64,000 nucleotides of DNA from Cacajao melanocephalus (GCA_963573385.1 CAUYLG010022197.1:1-64000), one strand, 5' to 3'. Positions 10,260 to 25,803 are shown, numbered from the stretch's first letter. Program-made: numbers and translations. The notes: generated from the sequence alone by a model not told the origin.

Positions 10260-12355
10260 AGACTTCTGGTTCCAAAAGGGCACCATAGAAGTACTGGCCT
10301 TATTTCCTATCCCCTCACACACACACAGAAAATTAAAAACAAATATGTACTGTCAAGATTATCATCACCTAGAAAAAAATGAATATTATTAAAATGAACA
10401 TACTGCCCAAAGAAATATACAGATGCTATTTCTATCAAACTACCAATAACATCCTTTGCAGAATTAGAAATAACTATTTTAAAATTCATATGGAACCTTT
10501 TAAAAAAGATCCAAAGAGCCTTAGAAATAACTATTTTAAAATTCATATGGAACCTTTTAAAAAAGATCCAAAGAGCCAAGACAATTCTAAGCAAAAAGAA
10601 CAAAGATGGAGGCACCATGTTACCCAACTTAAAACTATACTACAAGGCTACAGTAATGAAAACAGCAAGGTACTAGTACAAAAACAAACACATAGACTAA
10701 TGGAACAAAATAAAGAGCTCAGAAATAAGGCTGCATACCTACAACCATTTAATCTTTGACAAAGCTGAAAAAAACAAGCAATGGAAAAAAGACTCCTTAG
10801 TCAACAAATGGTGCTAGGATAACTAGCTAGCCATACGCAGAAGATTGAAACTGGATCCCTTCTTACACCATATACAAAACCATCTCAAGATGCATGAAAA
10901 ACTTAAATGTAAAACCCAAAACAATACAACTCTGAAAGACAATCTAGGCATACCATTAAGGACATAGGAATGGGAAAAGATTTCATGACAAAAATGTCAA
11001 AAGCAATTGCAACAAAAGCAAAAATTGACAAATTGGCTCTAATTAAACTAAAGAGCTTCTTCACAGCAAAAGAAACTATCAACAAATAGTTTGTTCTTCA
11101 AATAATATATAATACCTCTAAATTAACCTAACCAAAGAAGTGAAAGTTCTATACAAGGTTAACTATAATGACTCGTTAAAGAAATTGAGGAAGACACAAT
11201 GAAATGGAAAGATATTCCATGTTAATGAATTATAAAAATTAATACAGAATCAATGCAATATCTTTCAAAATATCAATGTCATTCACAGAAATAGAAGAAA
11301 ACTTTCCTAAAAAGTATATGGAACCACAAAAGAGCATATATAGCCAAAGCAATATACTGATCAAAAAATAACAAAGCTGGAGGCATCATGTTACGTGACT
11401 TCCAAACATGCTACAAAGCTATGGTAAACAAATAAGTATAGTACTACAATAAATACAGATACATAGACCAATGGAATGGAATAGGTAATCCAGATATAAA
11501 TTCATACATTTATGCCAACTTATTTTTCACTGAGCTTCTATAAAAAAGACAGGAAATAATGCTGATGAAGATGTGGAGAAAGGGGAACACTAGTACACCA
11601 TTGGTGGATATGTAAATTAACACAGTCACTATGGAAAACTGAAGTTTTCTCAAAAAAAACACAAAAATATAACTACTGTATGATACAGCAATTATACTAC
11701 TGGATATATATCTCAAAGAAAAGAAATCAATGTATCAAAGAGATATCTATACTCCCACATTTATTACAGCACTATTCATAATAGCCAAAATATAGACTCA
11801 AACTCAGTGTCCATCACTAGATTAATAGATAAAGTAAGCATGATATATAGACATCATAGAATATTATTTAGCCATAAAATAATGAAGTCCTGTCATTTGT
11901 AGCAGCATGAATGGGACCAGAGGGAATTATGCTAGATAAAATAAGCCAAGCAGAGAAAGACAAATATTGCATGTTCTCACTCATATGTGAGAGTTAAGTG
12001 GATCTCCTGAAAGCTTTAGTATAGATTAGTGGTTACCAAAGGCCAGGAAAGAGAGGGAAGATGGGGGGAATGAAGTGTTATTGATTAATGGGTAGAAACA
12101 TAGAGTTTGATAAACAATACCTAGGTGTTTGATAGATCAGTATAGTAACTACAGTTTACAATAACTTATTCTATATTTTAAAATAGCTAGAAGAAAATAA
12201 TTAAGATGTTTCTAGCATAAAGACAAATATTTAAGGCCTTGAATATCCCAATTTCACTGATTTGATATTTATAAATTAGATGAACCTATTAAATTGTTAC
12301 ATGTACCTCCAACACATATATATACCTATTATGTATTAATAAGGAAATAAAATTT
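10260..12355 (+). mobile_element. Nested L1 with internal deletion (5' end joined to ORF2)
   Basis: Bounded by a perfect 16-bp target-site duplication. The first ~98 bases resemble the L1 5' terminus (TTCCAAAAGGGCACCATAGAAG, the decayed YY1-box area). From about 10358 the sequence is sense ORF2 downstream of the RT core, running through the C-terminal domain and 3' UTR to AAGGAAATAAAATTT at the right edge. The rest of the 5' UTR, ORF1, endonuclease and most of the RT are missing. Old (L1MA/L1PB-like), diverged. Confidence 0.82.
10464..10577 (+). repeat. Perfect 57-bp tandem duplication inside L1 ORF2
   Basis: Positions 10464-10520 and 10521-10577 are identical over 57 bases. The length is a multiple of three, so the duplicated 19 codons stay in frame in the ORF2 relic. 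Confidence 0.95.
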
Positions 12356-12371
12356 TCAAAAGTGATTTATG
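12356..12371. repeat. Target-site duplication, right copy
   Basis: Exact repeat of 10244-10259. After it the older antisense L1 resumes. Confidence 0.93.
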
Positions 12372-14034
12372 CACTATCATTATTGTATTACAGGATTCTG
12401 TATTTGTTGATATATTTACCTTTTCCAGAGATTTTTATTTTTCTCTTATATCTTGATGTTGCTGTCTCATGTCTTTCTTTTAACTTAAGGACTCTAGCAC
12501 TTCTTGCAAGACAGGTCTAGTTTGAACTTCATCAGCTTTTGTTTATCTAGGAAGATAACAAAAGAAAATATTTCTCCTTCATTTTTGAAGAATACCTTTG
12601 CCAGTTATAGTATTCTTGTTTGGCAGGTTGTTTTTTTTCAGCAGCTTGATTATTAACCCCATTCCCTAATGTTTTGGCTGAGAAATCTACTAATAATTTA
12701 TGGAGTTTCCTTGTATATGACAAGTCAATTTTCTCTTTCTATTTTCAAAATTCTCATTGTCTTTGCCTTTGGACAGTTTGATCATAATGTATCTTTAGAT
12801 TGCATATTTGGGAAGTTTACAACCATTATTTCCTCATATAAACTAACTATTCTCTCTCTTTTCTCAATGTATAAGTTTTATAATGCAATACTGGTCCACT
12901 TGATAGTGTCCCACAAGTCCCTTTGCTTTTTCTCCTTACTGCTTTTTTATTTTTTGTGCTTTTGGCTTAATAATTTCAAACTGCCTGCCTTTGAGTTTGC
13001 TGATTCTTTCTTCTACTTGATTAAGTTTTCTGTTGGACCTCAAGAGTGAATTTTTAAATTCAGTTATTGTATCCTTTAGCTTCAGAATTTGTTTGCTTCT
13101 ATAGTTTCTATCTGTTGGTTAATATTCTCATTTTGTTAATGTATCATTTTCATGATTTTGTTTAGCTGCCTATATGCATTCTTATATAGCTCATAGAGGT
13201 TCCTTAAGATATTATTTTACATTGCTTTTAAAGAATTCATATACCTTTGTTTCTAGAGATTCATTTTGTTGCTTTGATTGAGCCATGTTTTCCTGTTTCT
13301 TCATATGCTTTGTTTGTTGTTGTTGTTATTGTTGTTGTTGTTGCTGCTGGGATTTGGGCATTTGAAAAACAGCCACCTCTGTCATTCTTTATAGACTGTA
13401 TTTGTACAGAGGAAGATACCAATCAGCCTGGCTAGAGATGCTAGAGTTCTCTCAACCATTTTTCAGGAATGTTTTCTCTGAGCTTGTGCATTTACTTTCC
13501 TAATTAGAGAGGTTTTCTGGTTTCTTTTTTAGAAGCCCATATCCTTTTTTCCCATGGTATCTATCTGTGTACTGCAGGTTTGTGAAATGTAGCAACAAGC
13601 TGCCTAGCTCTCCTTAATTTTTTCCTCAGTGGCTCCCAGACATCTAAAGTATGCCAGTTCCCTGTCAACACTCTGAGTCAGATGAGACAGAAACCAGTCC
13701 CTCAGGCAGCCCCTGAAAAGCTGAAACATTGGACTACATTTCAGTCTTCTCTTTCCTGAGACAGAAGCCACAATTTGGACATTCTTTTTTTCCTGATTAC
13801 ACTAAGCACTTAGCTGTGCTAGCTTGGAAGGAAGGGTTATCATGGGTGAAATGCAATGGCTTTTATTATCCATTTAAATGCAGCTATTCTTGGCTTTATG
13901 CTTGCTTGGGGTACTGTGACTTCTTAACTGATTTCTGGAGTTCTCATAAAGATCTTTTGGACTATATATTGTTGTCAGGGTCTCTGGGGAGAAATGAGGG
14001 CTGGGGCATTTTATTCTGCCATCTTGCTCTGACA
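12372..14034 (-). mobile_element. Old antisense L1 (L1M), 5' half: ORF1 and 5' UTR
   Basis: Continuation of the antisense L1 split at 10244-12371. The part up to about 13240 resembles decayed ORF1 read on the minus strand. The end at about 14010-14034 is the L1 5' terminus in reverse (TTCTGCCATCTTGCTCTGAC, the YY1 box). The combined length of both halves, about 5.5 kb, is near full length. Confidence 0.78.
13308..13348. repeat. (GTT)n microsatellite
   Basis: About 13 GTT/TTG units with one ATT and a GCT interruption, within the antisense L1. Confidence 0.9.
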
Positions 14035-14962
14035 TAGAGCTTTTAGATAAACTCTATTTAAATATGGATTGGCAGAGCATGCTGTGTCAATTTAGCCCCA
14101 CCTTCATTCCTCCTCTTGTCTTATATATATAGCCTCAAATGATGCAGAATTTTCTTACAGGCTCTTACAGACATTTTATAGCCATGTTTTTTAGTCTTTT
14201 AAAATGCAATATCAACTACTTGCAGGAAGCCCTACTAGGTGGGCTCCTCTCTTTTTATGGGTGAAGGGACTCACTGCTTCATGAATGAGCTAATTCTATT
14301 GATGGCAGTTATAGTCTTCAGAAAATGAATTTTTCTTTTTTCTTTTTTATTGAGCTGTAATCTGCTTTTTTTATAGTTTCTACTCATTGCTCCTAGTTCT
14401 ACCCTTAGTAGAAGTGAGAATCAAGCTTATTTGAGATTTTGTTTTTATTTTTAATTACACAGGGCAGTCTTTCATTTAAAGATGGATATAATGCCTCACC
14501 ATACTCTGGTCTGCTTCTGTATTAATATCCATAAGCTCTTCTGCCATAAGGATTCAAGGCCTTCTCTCCATTCTTTTGCCCTCCACTGAGTCAAATTTGC
14601 TCCTGTTCTTAAAAAAAATTTTTTTTACAAAGGGACCCCTGAACTAAACCCAAGATTCCAGATGATGTGTGACCAATGCAAAGTGGAAAGGAACAATTAC
14701 TGCCTGAAATTAACTCATTGTACTCCTGATGATGGGATCTTTATTTCATTTTTTATTATTTTTAAGCAGTTTGTTCACATTAAACTTTTGCTCTTTAAAA
14801 AATCTCTAATATATTTTTCTCACACACAATTATGCCAGTTCAAGTCTTCCTCATCCTATACTTATGAAGGAAGTACCAAAATTTTCAGACCCAGAGTCCT
14901 AAATGAGAAATGTAATAACATAGAAAGCAGGAGGTTTAAAGAAAAAAAGAGAAGATTCAAAA
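14035..14962. other. Unassigned spacer between two L1 copies
   Basis: T-rich to mixed sequence with no clear repeat family. The open frame at 14662-14970 has low-complexity Lys-rich ends and no domain, so it is not called. Confidence 0.35.
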
Positions 14963-18163
<3,201 letters not shown>

Positions 18164-19066
18164 GGTTTTAATGTTTCAATGATACCAAATGTACTATGAT
18201 ATGTAATCTTCCTGATATACTTTTCCTTCTACTTTTTCCTTGTGTTTTTCTTAATATCGCAATCAGGACTGTTTAATTGCTATTGTGTAATTATTTGTCT
18301 AATGCTATTTCTACTTGGCTGTAACTTTCATAAGGAAAGAAATTACATTTTGTTTCCTGATAAAACTTGTGTTTAGGATAGTTCCTTACCATTACTGATA
18401 GCCAATATGTATTTAGTAAATAAATGATAATGCTCCCTCTGTTTTTCTTTGAAGGTCATCCAAGTTGTTTGGGTCTTCTAGGAGGCTGACACTGAGATGA
18501 AGTTATGAGAATAAGTAGTTTATTGGGGGGAAATGCCTGTAAAATATAAGAAACATAAGAAAGAAGCAGAATTGCACAGGGAGAGCCTCTGATAGTAAGG
18601 CCAGTCTTACAAAGGCTTGTCCAACCCAGTGAGGAGCTCTAGAGGGAAGACTACTCATTAGAGGAGTCCTGTGTTCAGAGGGAATGTCTAGGTTCCAGAA
18701 CCCCAAACTCTTGGAAGCCATGAATGTGGTTTGGTAGTCTTTACTGATACAAAATAATTATTAAATAAATAGCAGGTCTATAGGACTTTTATACCCCTCC
18801 CCCAACCCAGAAAGGAATTATGTGATTATAGGAAGAAATTTCAGGTAGTGTATTTACTAGAACTCCTCATTTAGAGGTAACAGAAACCAGATATAGTTGG
18901 AGTAAGAATAAAAAGCAGAAGGAGATATTTTCTAAAAACAAAGAGATGCTTTACACATCCTGAAAGAAACATGAAGTCAGGCTTCCTAGATTCTACAAAT
19001 CCTCTGGAACCCAGAATGAACAGACCATTGGAGATGAGCTAGGAATGAATGTTATAGTGCCTGTAT
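18164..19066. other. Unassigned sequence between L1 copies
   Basis: No gene. Positions about 18500-18720 look like an old, unidentified interspersed repeat (GTTTATTGGGGGGAAATGCC), but I cannot name a family. Confidence 0.35.
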
Positions 19067-20206
19067 TCCTGGAGATTTTATTTTTTTTATACTTCAAGTT
19101 CTGGGGTACATGTGCAGATCATGCAGGATTGTTACACAGGTATACACATGCCATGGTTTGCTGCCTCCATCTCCCCCATCACCTACATTAGGTATTTCTC
19201 CTAATGTTATCCCTTCCCAATCTCCCCACCCCCAAGAGATTCTGCACAGCAAAAGAAACAATCATTAGAGTGAACCGGAACCAACAAATGGGAAAAAAAA
19301 TTTTGCAAGCTACTCAGCTGACAAAGGGCTAATATCCAGAATCTACAAAGAACTAAAACAAATTTACAAGAAAAAAGCCCATCAAAAAGTGGGTGAAGGA
19401 TATGAACAGGCACTTTTCAAAGAAGACATTTATGCAGCCAACAAACATATGAAAAAATGCTCATCATCACTGGTCATTAGAGAAATCCAATTCAAAACCA
19501 CAATGAGATACCATCTCATGTCAGTTAGAATGGCGATCATTAAAACATCTGGATTACAACAGATGCTGGAGAGGACGTGGAGAAATAGGAATACTTTTAC
19601 ACTGTTGGTGGGAGTGTAAATTAGTTCAACCATTGTGGAAGACAGTGTGGCCATTCCTCAAGGATCTAGAAATAGAAATATTATTTGACCCAGAAATCCA
19701 ATTACTGGGTATATACCCAAAGGATTATACATCATTCTGTTATAAAGACACATGCACATATATGTTCATTGCGGCACTGCTTACAATAGCAAAGAATTGG
19801 AACCAACCCAAATGCCATCAAGGATAGACTGGATAAAGAAAATGTGGCACATATTCACCATGGAATACTACACAGCCATAAAAAAGGATGAGTTCATGTC
19901 CTTTGCAGGGACATGGATGAAGCTGGAAACCATCATTCTCAGCAAACTGACACAAGAGCAGAAAACCAAACACTGCGTGTTCTCACTCATGAGTGGATGT
20001 TGAACAATGAAAATACATAGACACAGGGAGGAGAACATCAAACACTGGGGTCTGTCAGGGGTGGGTGGCTAGGGGAGGGATAGCAGGGGGTGGGGAGATT
20101 GGGGAGGGATAACATTAGGAGAAATACCTAATGTAGGTGGCGGGGGCATGGATGCAGCAAACCACCATGGCATATGTATACCTATGTAACAATCCTGGAG
20201 ATTTTA
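19067..20206 (-). mobile_element. Twin-primed L1 insertion with 14-bp target-site duplication
   Basis: TCCTGGAGATTTTA occurs at 19067-19080 and 20193-20206. Just inside the left copy is a T-run and then an antisense L1 3' end (about 19081-19232), so the insertion is on the minus strand. From about 19233 to 20192 the sequence flips to sense L1: ORF2 C-terminus (for example 19633-19827) and 3' UTR, ending abruptly at TATGTAACAA without poly-A. This is the inverted arm of a twin-priming event. Both arms contain the same ~130 bp of 3' UTR. Confidence 0.87.
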
Positions 20207-20296
20207 AAGAAGCCTAATCATGTGGTTTAGTTACTCCCTTAAAGGCAAAACATTCTCTTAAGGTCCCTTCCAGCTCAAAACCGTAATAAGATAATT
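20207..20296. other. Short non-repeat spacer
   Basis: About 90 bases of unassigned sequence between two L1 copies. Confidence 0.4.
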
Positions 20297-21018
20297 GTCT
20301 CGTACCAGTCAGAATGGCTATCACTAAAAAGTCAAAAAATAACAGATGTTGGCAAGGCTGCAGAGAAGAGGAAACAATTATATACTGTTGGTGGGAATTT
20401 AAATAAGTTCAGTCACTGTGAAAAGCAGTTTGTAGATTTCTCAAAAAATTAAAATTACAACTACTATTCAACTTAGCAAAGCCATTACTAAGTATATACC
20501 CAAAAGAAAATAAATCGTTCTACCAAAAATTATACATGCACTCATAGGTTTGTTGCAACACTATTTAGACATGGCATCAACCTAGGTGCCCATCAATGGT
20601 ATACTGGATAAAGAAAATATGCTATATATACACCAGGAAATACTATGTAGCCATTAAAAAAATGACATTTTGTCATTTGCAGCAACATGGGTATGGCTGG
20701 AGACTATTATCCTAAGCTAATTAATGTAGAAACAGAGAACCACATACCACATGTTCTCACTTATAATTGAGAGGTAAACATTGGGTACACCTGGACATAA
20801 AGATGGTAACAAGAGACACTGGGAACTACTAGAGTAGGGAGAGGGTGAAGAGGGCAAGGGCTGAAAAACTACCTATTGGGTACTGTGCTAACTACTTGGG
20901 TGACAGGATCATTCATAACCCAAACCTTAGCATCCTGCAATATACCTGTCACAAACCTACACGCGTACCCTCTGAATCTAAAATGAAAGTTGAAAAAAAA
21001 ACAATAAAAAATTTTTAT
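20297..21018 (+). mobile_element. 5'-truncated L1 3' end
   Basis: Sense ORF2 C-terminal relic and 3' UTR, starting near CCAGTCAGAATGGCTATCAC and ending in an A-rich tail at about 20991-21018. More diverged than the copies at 0.2 and 19.6 kb. Confidence 0.88.
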
Positions 21019-21104
21019 GCATGTAAATTTAAAACTAAAATTTACTCTGTGACCCTAACAAATACTTTAGCTTTGGGGGTCTTGGTTTCTATAGTTTATT
21101 TATT

Positions 21105-21350
21105 CTTTCACATATTCATTCATTGTTTCATTTAACAAACATATCTTGAATGTCTTTGTGAGATTCCATGCTAGGTTTTGGAGGGACAAAAGTAAATCGC
21201 ACTGTCTCTCCCCTTAAGACATTCATACATTGTGAAGATGATCACATAAAGAATTACAAGAGACTGAAAAATACTACAATGAAACTATATAATGGTAGTG
21301 AGGGAGTTCAGAGGAGCTGGTAGCAAAAAGCAATGGGAAGGTTTCAAAAT
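21105..21350 (-). mobile_element. L2 3' end, antisense
   Basis: Begins with TTCATTCATTG and TTTAACAAACATATCTTGAA, the reverse complement of an L2 3' terminus, then diverged L2 sequence. Confidence 0.6.
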
Positions 21351-21474
21351 CCTAACCTCTGGGATTCTGGGTAGAAGTATCCCACTGTCTACCTCAGATC
21401 CAAAGTACTATATTCATCAGGGGACACTTCTTCTCTGAAGTGTTTAATTTTTCATGTTATATTTTCTGCTTTAG

Positions 21475-22065
21475 GGACAGTTACAAATGTGTTGTATTTG
21501 GTTTTCCATTGATTCAATAACAAATTACTAAAAACTTAATGGCTTAAAACCTACACCCTTTATTCCCTTGCAGTTTCAGTAGGACAGAAGTCCAGCATAG
21601 CATGGCTAGATTCTCTACTTAGTGTACCACAGGGATAAAATCAAGGTGTCAGCCCGGGCTGTGGTTCTCAGCCTCTCCAGGGCCAGAATCCTCTTTGAGG
21701 CTCATTGGATGTTGACAGAATTTAGTTCCTGTGGTTGTAGAATTGAGGTCTCTGTGTCTGTGAAACATGGTCTCCTTCATCTTCAAGCTAAGAACAGTAG
21801 ACAGAATCCTTCTCATGTTTTTAATATCACAGATTTCCTGCTCTGCTTTAAAAGAATCATTCAATCTCTCTATCTTAATGTCCAGTGATCAGTAACCTCA
21901 TTTAAACCTGCGAAGTCTCTTTTCCCACATAATGTTAACATTTGCATGAGTGTAACATGAGATAGAGAAAAGGTCATGGGGGTCCAAATTCTGCCTATAA
22001 CACTTGACATATTAACATTGTTCTTCTCTCTTTGCTCTTTCATTTCTTTTGAACCACCACAAAAA
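21475..22065 (-). mobile_element. Ancient LTR/MER-like repeat, antisense
   Basis: Contains AACAAATTACTAAAAACTTA, TGGCTTAAAAC, ATCAAGGTGTCAGC and a terminal TTCTGCCTATAACAC, a series typical of old MaLR/MER repeats in reverse orientation. The exact family is not determined. Confidence 0.5.
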
Positions 22066-22254
22066 AAATGATCAGGGCCTTGGAGAGAGGAGATACTAAA
22101 CCCAAGGCAGTGCCTAAAGAAATGAAGATTTCTTTGCATTAGATAAGAAAATCAAAGCCACTTACTCCTAATTTATAGTTTGCTTTTATTAAAGTCTCCC
22201 TCTATGTATTTGGGTAGTCAGTTGAAGGTATAGGTTGGGGACTGAGATGCTTGA

Positions 22255-22485
22255 TATTTATTGAGCACTTACCATGAATCAGGCACCTCAAATCGTGTGA
22301 TTCTTAGAATACGCTTATAAAGTAGGATTATCACTGTGGTTATCTGACCGTTAAAACAATGAAGATACAAAGAGTTTAAATGGCTTGTTCAAGATTGTAA
22401 GCTAGGACAGACAACTTTGGGATATAAACCGAAGTCTACTTGGCTTGAGAGCCAAAGTTTCTGACCACTACCCAGTGCTGTCTCC
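22255..22485 (-). mobile_element. MIR, antisense
   Basis: ATTGAGCACTTACCATGAAT, ..GATACAAAGAGTTTAAATGG.. and TTTCTGACCACTACCCAGTG follow the reverse-complement MIR order. Confidence 0.7.
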
Positions 22486-22559
22486 TGGTAGTCAGAAAGG
22501 AACCTTTTTTTAATGTGAAAACTAGGAGGAAAAGAAAGAAGAAGAAAGGGAGAGGAGAA

Positions 22560-22780
22560 GGAAATATTTATGTGTCAAACATATTCACAAGTACTATTTC
22601 ATTGGATCTTCAGAAATATTCTATTTGGTAATATCTCCTCCATTTATTGAGGAGAAAATTGATACTCAGTAAGGTTAAGTGATTTTGCCAAGATCTTGGA
22701 ATTCGTAAGTGGTAAAGCCAAAGAACTGCATGCAAACCCAAAGTCTACTGTCCTTCCAGTCTACTCTACCAGCCTTACAA
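22560..22780 (-). mobile_element. MIR, antisense
   Basis: Second MIR in reverse: TTTCATTGGATCTTCAGAAA, GGTTAAGTGATTTTGCCAAG, then a diverged tRNA-related end. Confidence 0.65.
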
Positions 22781-23524
22781 GTGACACACCTCTTCCAAAG
22801 TAAAGAGCAAATGTTCTGCCTACCAAGAGCAGGAAATAAAATGCAAAGAAACATTCTGTGTGTACTGAGCCAGGATGTTAATAGCAACTGTGAGGTTCTG
22901 GATATGCCTATGGAGTCAGGCACAAGTGTGCAGCTAAATGTGCCCAGTCTCCTCAAGAAATGAGTCCTGAGGCCAGCACACCTGGGCCTGTGTCAGCTAC
23001 GGCCATGCCAGGTAATGCCTCTTCTTCCCAGGAGCACATCCTGGTTCAGCCAGGATACCATATGGGTCTCCGATTAATTTGAAGATGAAAAATTATGGTT
23101 TGAAGATGTTTTAGCTCCAAATACCAAGAAAGGATGGTATTAACCTGTGAAATAATTTCAGCTTCTCCTGTGAAATAACGTAACTCAAATGGTGTTTTTG
23201 GTTCCAGGCCTCTGGTTTGGCATGGTTCATCTGGTCTGAAAATGTTCTGCCAAATGAGAATTCATGCCACTGCCTTGACAGGAGTCACCTGTGGGGTCAG
23301 AAGATGGCAGGCTATTGTCTGCCCCAGTTAGAGCTCCTGGCTTGGCTTTCTTTCTAAACAAACCCTGGCCTTTGGAACCTTTCCTGCAGAGAGTTTTCTT
23401 TTGCCTCCACTTTGTGCCTCCATATAAATATGCTTGAACAATTTTTTCTCCCATATCTCTTAACTTGTTCACTATTTTGAAGTGTTCAATCTAATCTTCC
23501 CATAGACTTGTATACAGAGAAGGC
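22781..23524. other. Unassigned spacer
   Basis: No gene or confident repeat. Slightly more GC-balanced than its neighbours. Short open frames on both strands lack recognisable domains. Confidence 0.35.
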
Positions 23525-24050
23525 TCATGTCACTCATTTGACAAATATTGAGTGTCTACTGCATGCCAGGAACTGTGCTAGCTACCTTGAGCAGTATGTA
23601 AACAAGATCAACAAAGTTTTTATCTCAAAGATCTTGAAATCCAGTGAGAGGAGACAGAAAATAGTGAAGCAAATACATAAATGGACAAAATAATTAGATT
23701 GTAAAAAAATGCTTGGAGAGATATAAGCAAGGTTATGAGATATCAAATATCCAGCAAAGGCAACTTTAGGTAGAAGGCCAGGAAAGACCTCTCTGAGAGG
23801 TTAACATTTAAGCTGAGAGACAAGAGGGAACAAAGAGCTGAAGTCACAAAATTATATGTTCCCTAGTAGCCTAGTGATTAGGAAAAAAAAATTACATGTT
23901 GAGAGATAACACATGCAACAGCCCTGAGGTGGGAAACAGCTTTGTGCATTTGAGCAAGTTCCAGGAGGATAATGAAAAAAGAAACAAGATGGTATAAGAT
24001 AAAGTTGGAAAGGTATGGGGACTCCAAATCATCTAAAGCCCTGTAGCTAT
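23525..24050 (-). mobile_element. L2, antisense
   Basis: TTTGACAAATATTGAGTGTC and CATGCCAGGAACTGTGCTAG open the reverse L2 3' end. Upstream L2 sequence follows (GACCTCTCTGAGAGGTTAAC, CAGCCCTGAGGTGGG). Confidence 0.7.
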
Positions 24051-24094
24051 GATATACATTATTTTATTCAATCCTTGCACAAACTTGTTAAGTA

Positions 24095-24410
24095 CAGTTG
24101 TCCCTTGGTATCCCTGGGAGGCTGGTTCCAGGACAGCGGCCCCCTCTCCTGGCAAATACCAAAATCCAACAATGCCAAAGTCTCTTAAATTAAATAATGT
24201 AGTACTGCATATAACTTACCCACATCTTCCTTTATGCTTTAACTCTCTAGATTACTTACAATGCCTAGTACAATGCAAATGCTATGGAAATAATTGTTAT
24301 ACTGTATTGTTTTTAATTTGTGTATTTTATTGTTTTTTTCCCCAAATATTTTCAATCTGTGATTGGTTAAATACACAGATAAGGAATTCACAGATACACA
24401 GGGTCAATTG
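24095..24410 (+). mobile_element. MER2-type DNA transposon (Tigger group)
   Basis: A 316-bp element with imperfect terminal inverted repeats (about 14/18 between CAGTTGTCCCTTGGTATC and the reverse complement of the right end) and TA duplications at 24093-24094 and 24411-24412. The internal GGTTCCAGGAC matches the MER2 family. Non-autonomous. Confidence 0.75.
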
Positions 24411-24823
24411 TATTAATGTGTCTTTTCTTTCACTGAAGAAACAGAGGTGTAGGGAATTTAACCAATGTAATAGTGAATTTTCTCCAAAGACCAAGAAGAC
24501 CTGGGCTTTGCAGAACTGCTAATAACCCTACAAAAATTTCCAGATTGACATTCTTTAAAAGAAAATTTTCTCCAGGCTTTTGGATTGACTGGTCCTAGAA
24601 ACACCCCAACATCTGTTGAAAAGTATGAATTTTTGCCAAGTCTTTCAAAAGAGACACCTTTAGAACAGTGACCTAAGGATAAGTTTATATGATTTCTTCT
24701 CCCTAAAGGTGGTAACTGAAAACAGTTAATACAATTTGGGATAAAGGGAGAAGGTGCCATTGAGTCTTGTCTTTGTGTAGTGGCAGGCAAGTACTTTAGG
24801 GGTGACCCAGGAACATGTGGACA

Positions 24824-24935
24824 CTTTGTGCTCTGTGGGAGTGCTTTTGTGAGTCCTTCAGAGTTCTCCTGTTGGGACCTTTCTCACTCCCAGAGATGCA
24901 CTCTTCACCTGCTCTCTCATTATTTCTCTGTTAAG
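24824..24935 (+). repeat. Diverged direct repeat, copy 1
   Basis: Shares with 25692-25803 the ordered blocks TGGGAGTG, TCCTTCAGAGTTCT, CCCAGAGATGCA and CTCTCTCATTATTTC. I estimate about 80% identity by eye. Confidence 0.75.
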
Positions 24936-25691
24936 GGAAAGGTCCTCTCAGTCACCTATGTACTGATGATTTTTAAAAACTGCTTAGCCTCAGTATCCCA
25001 CCCATTTCTAGTTCCATGTCTCTTACTCCCTTCCACAGTGATTCTCTACACATTTTTGTTGGCAACATACTTTGACACAACTCTAAACATACACAAAGGG
25101 ATTAAAAGATCAATACTGATTTAAAAATCAGTTTTGTAAATTGAAAAAAGAAATTTACCCGATGATAACACCACTCACTGACTTCCCTTAAGCTTAATGT
25201 CACTATGTGAGTAGAAATATTCGCTTCCCTGACCTCTCTTGCTTCTGTTGTTGAATGAGCTGAACTAAGTAGGATACAATAAAGTCAGAGTTTTTTCATC
25301 TTCTGCTGCCCTAAAGCCATTCTGCCAGATCTCTATTCTTTGTTCTCTCAGACCAATTCGATAGCTTTCCTGGCCATATCTGAATAATAGCAGAATAAAA
25401 ATTTTTGAAATATTAAATATAAATGTAAAACAAAATCCAATCTCTCATCCAATTTTAGTTTCCTCTCTTTCTTAGTATGCCATGACCCAAGAATTTTACA
25501 GATTAGCAGTTAAAAAATTGGCAAAGCTCAATTCTTCACTGTTCCAACATGCTATTCTCCCTCTTTTCCCCTCCCCTCACTGCGTTACTCTTGGTAACAC
25601 CAGGTTGGGGCAGGGAAAAAAGATGGAGAGGCAAAGAGGAGAAAGGTTTCATCCATGGAGAGTGCTGCTGTTATCCAGTACCGGTGTGCTC

Positions 25692-25803
25692 TGTGGATAT
25701 TTTCTGCTCTATGGGAGTGTTTTTGTGGGTCCTTCAGAGTTCTGCTAGGATCCTTCCTAGCCCCAGAGATGCATTGTTAACCTACTCTCTCATTATTTCC
25801 CTC
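25692..25803 (+). repeat. Diverged direct repeat, copy 2
   Basis: Second copy of the 24824-24935 unit, about 870 bp downstream in the same orientation. Either an old local duplication or two members of an unnamed dispersed repeat. Confidence 0.75.
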
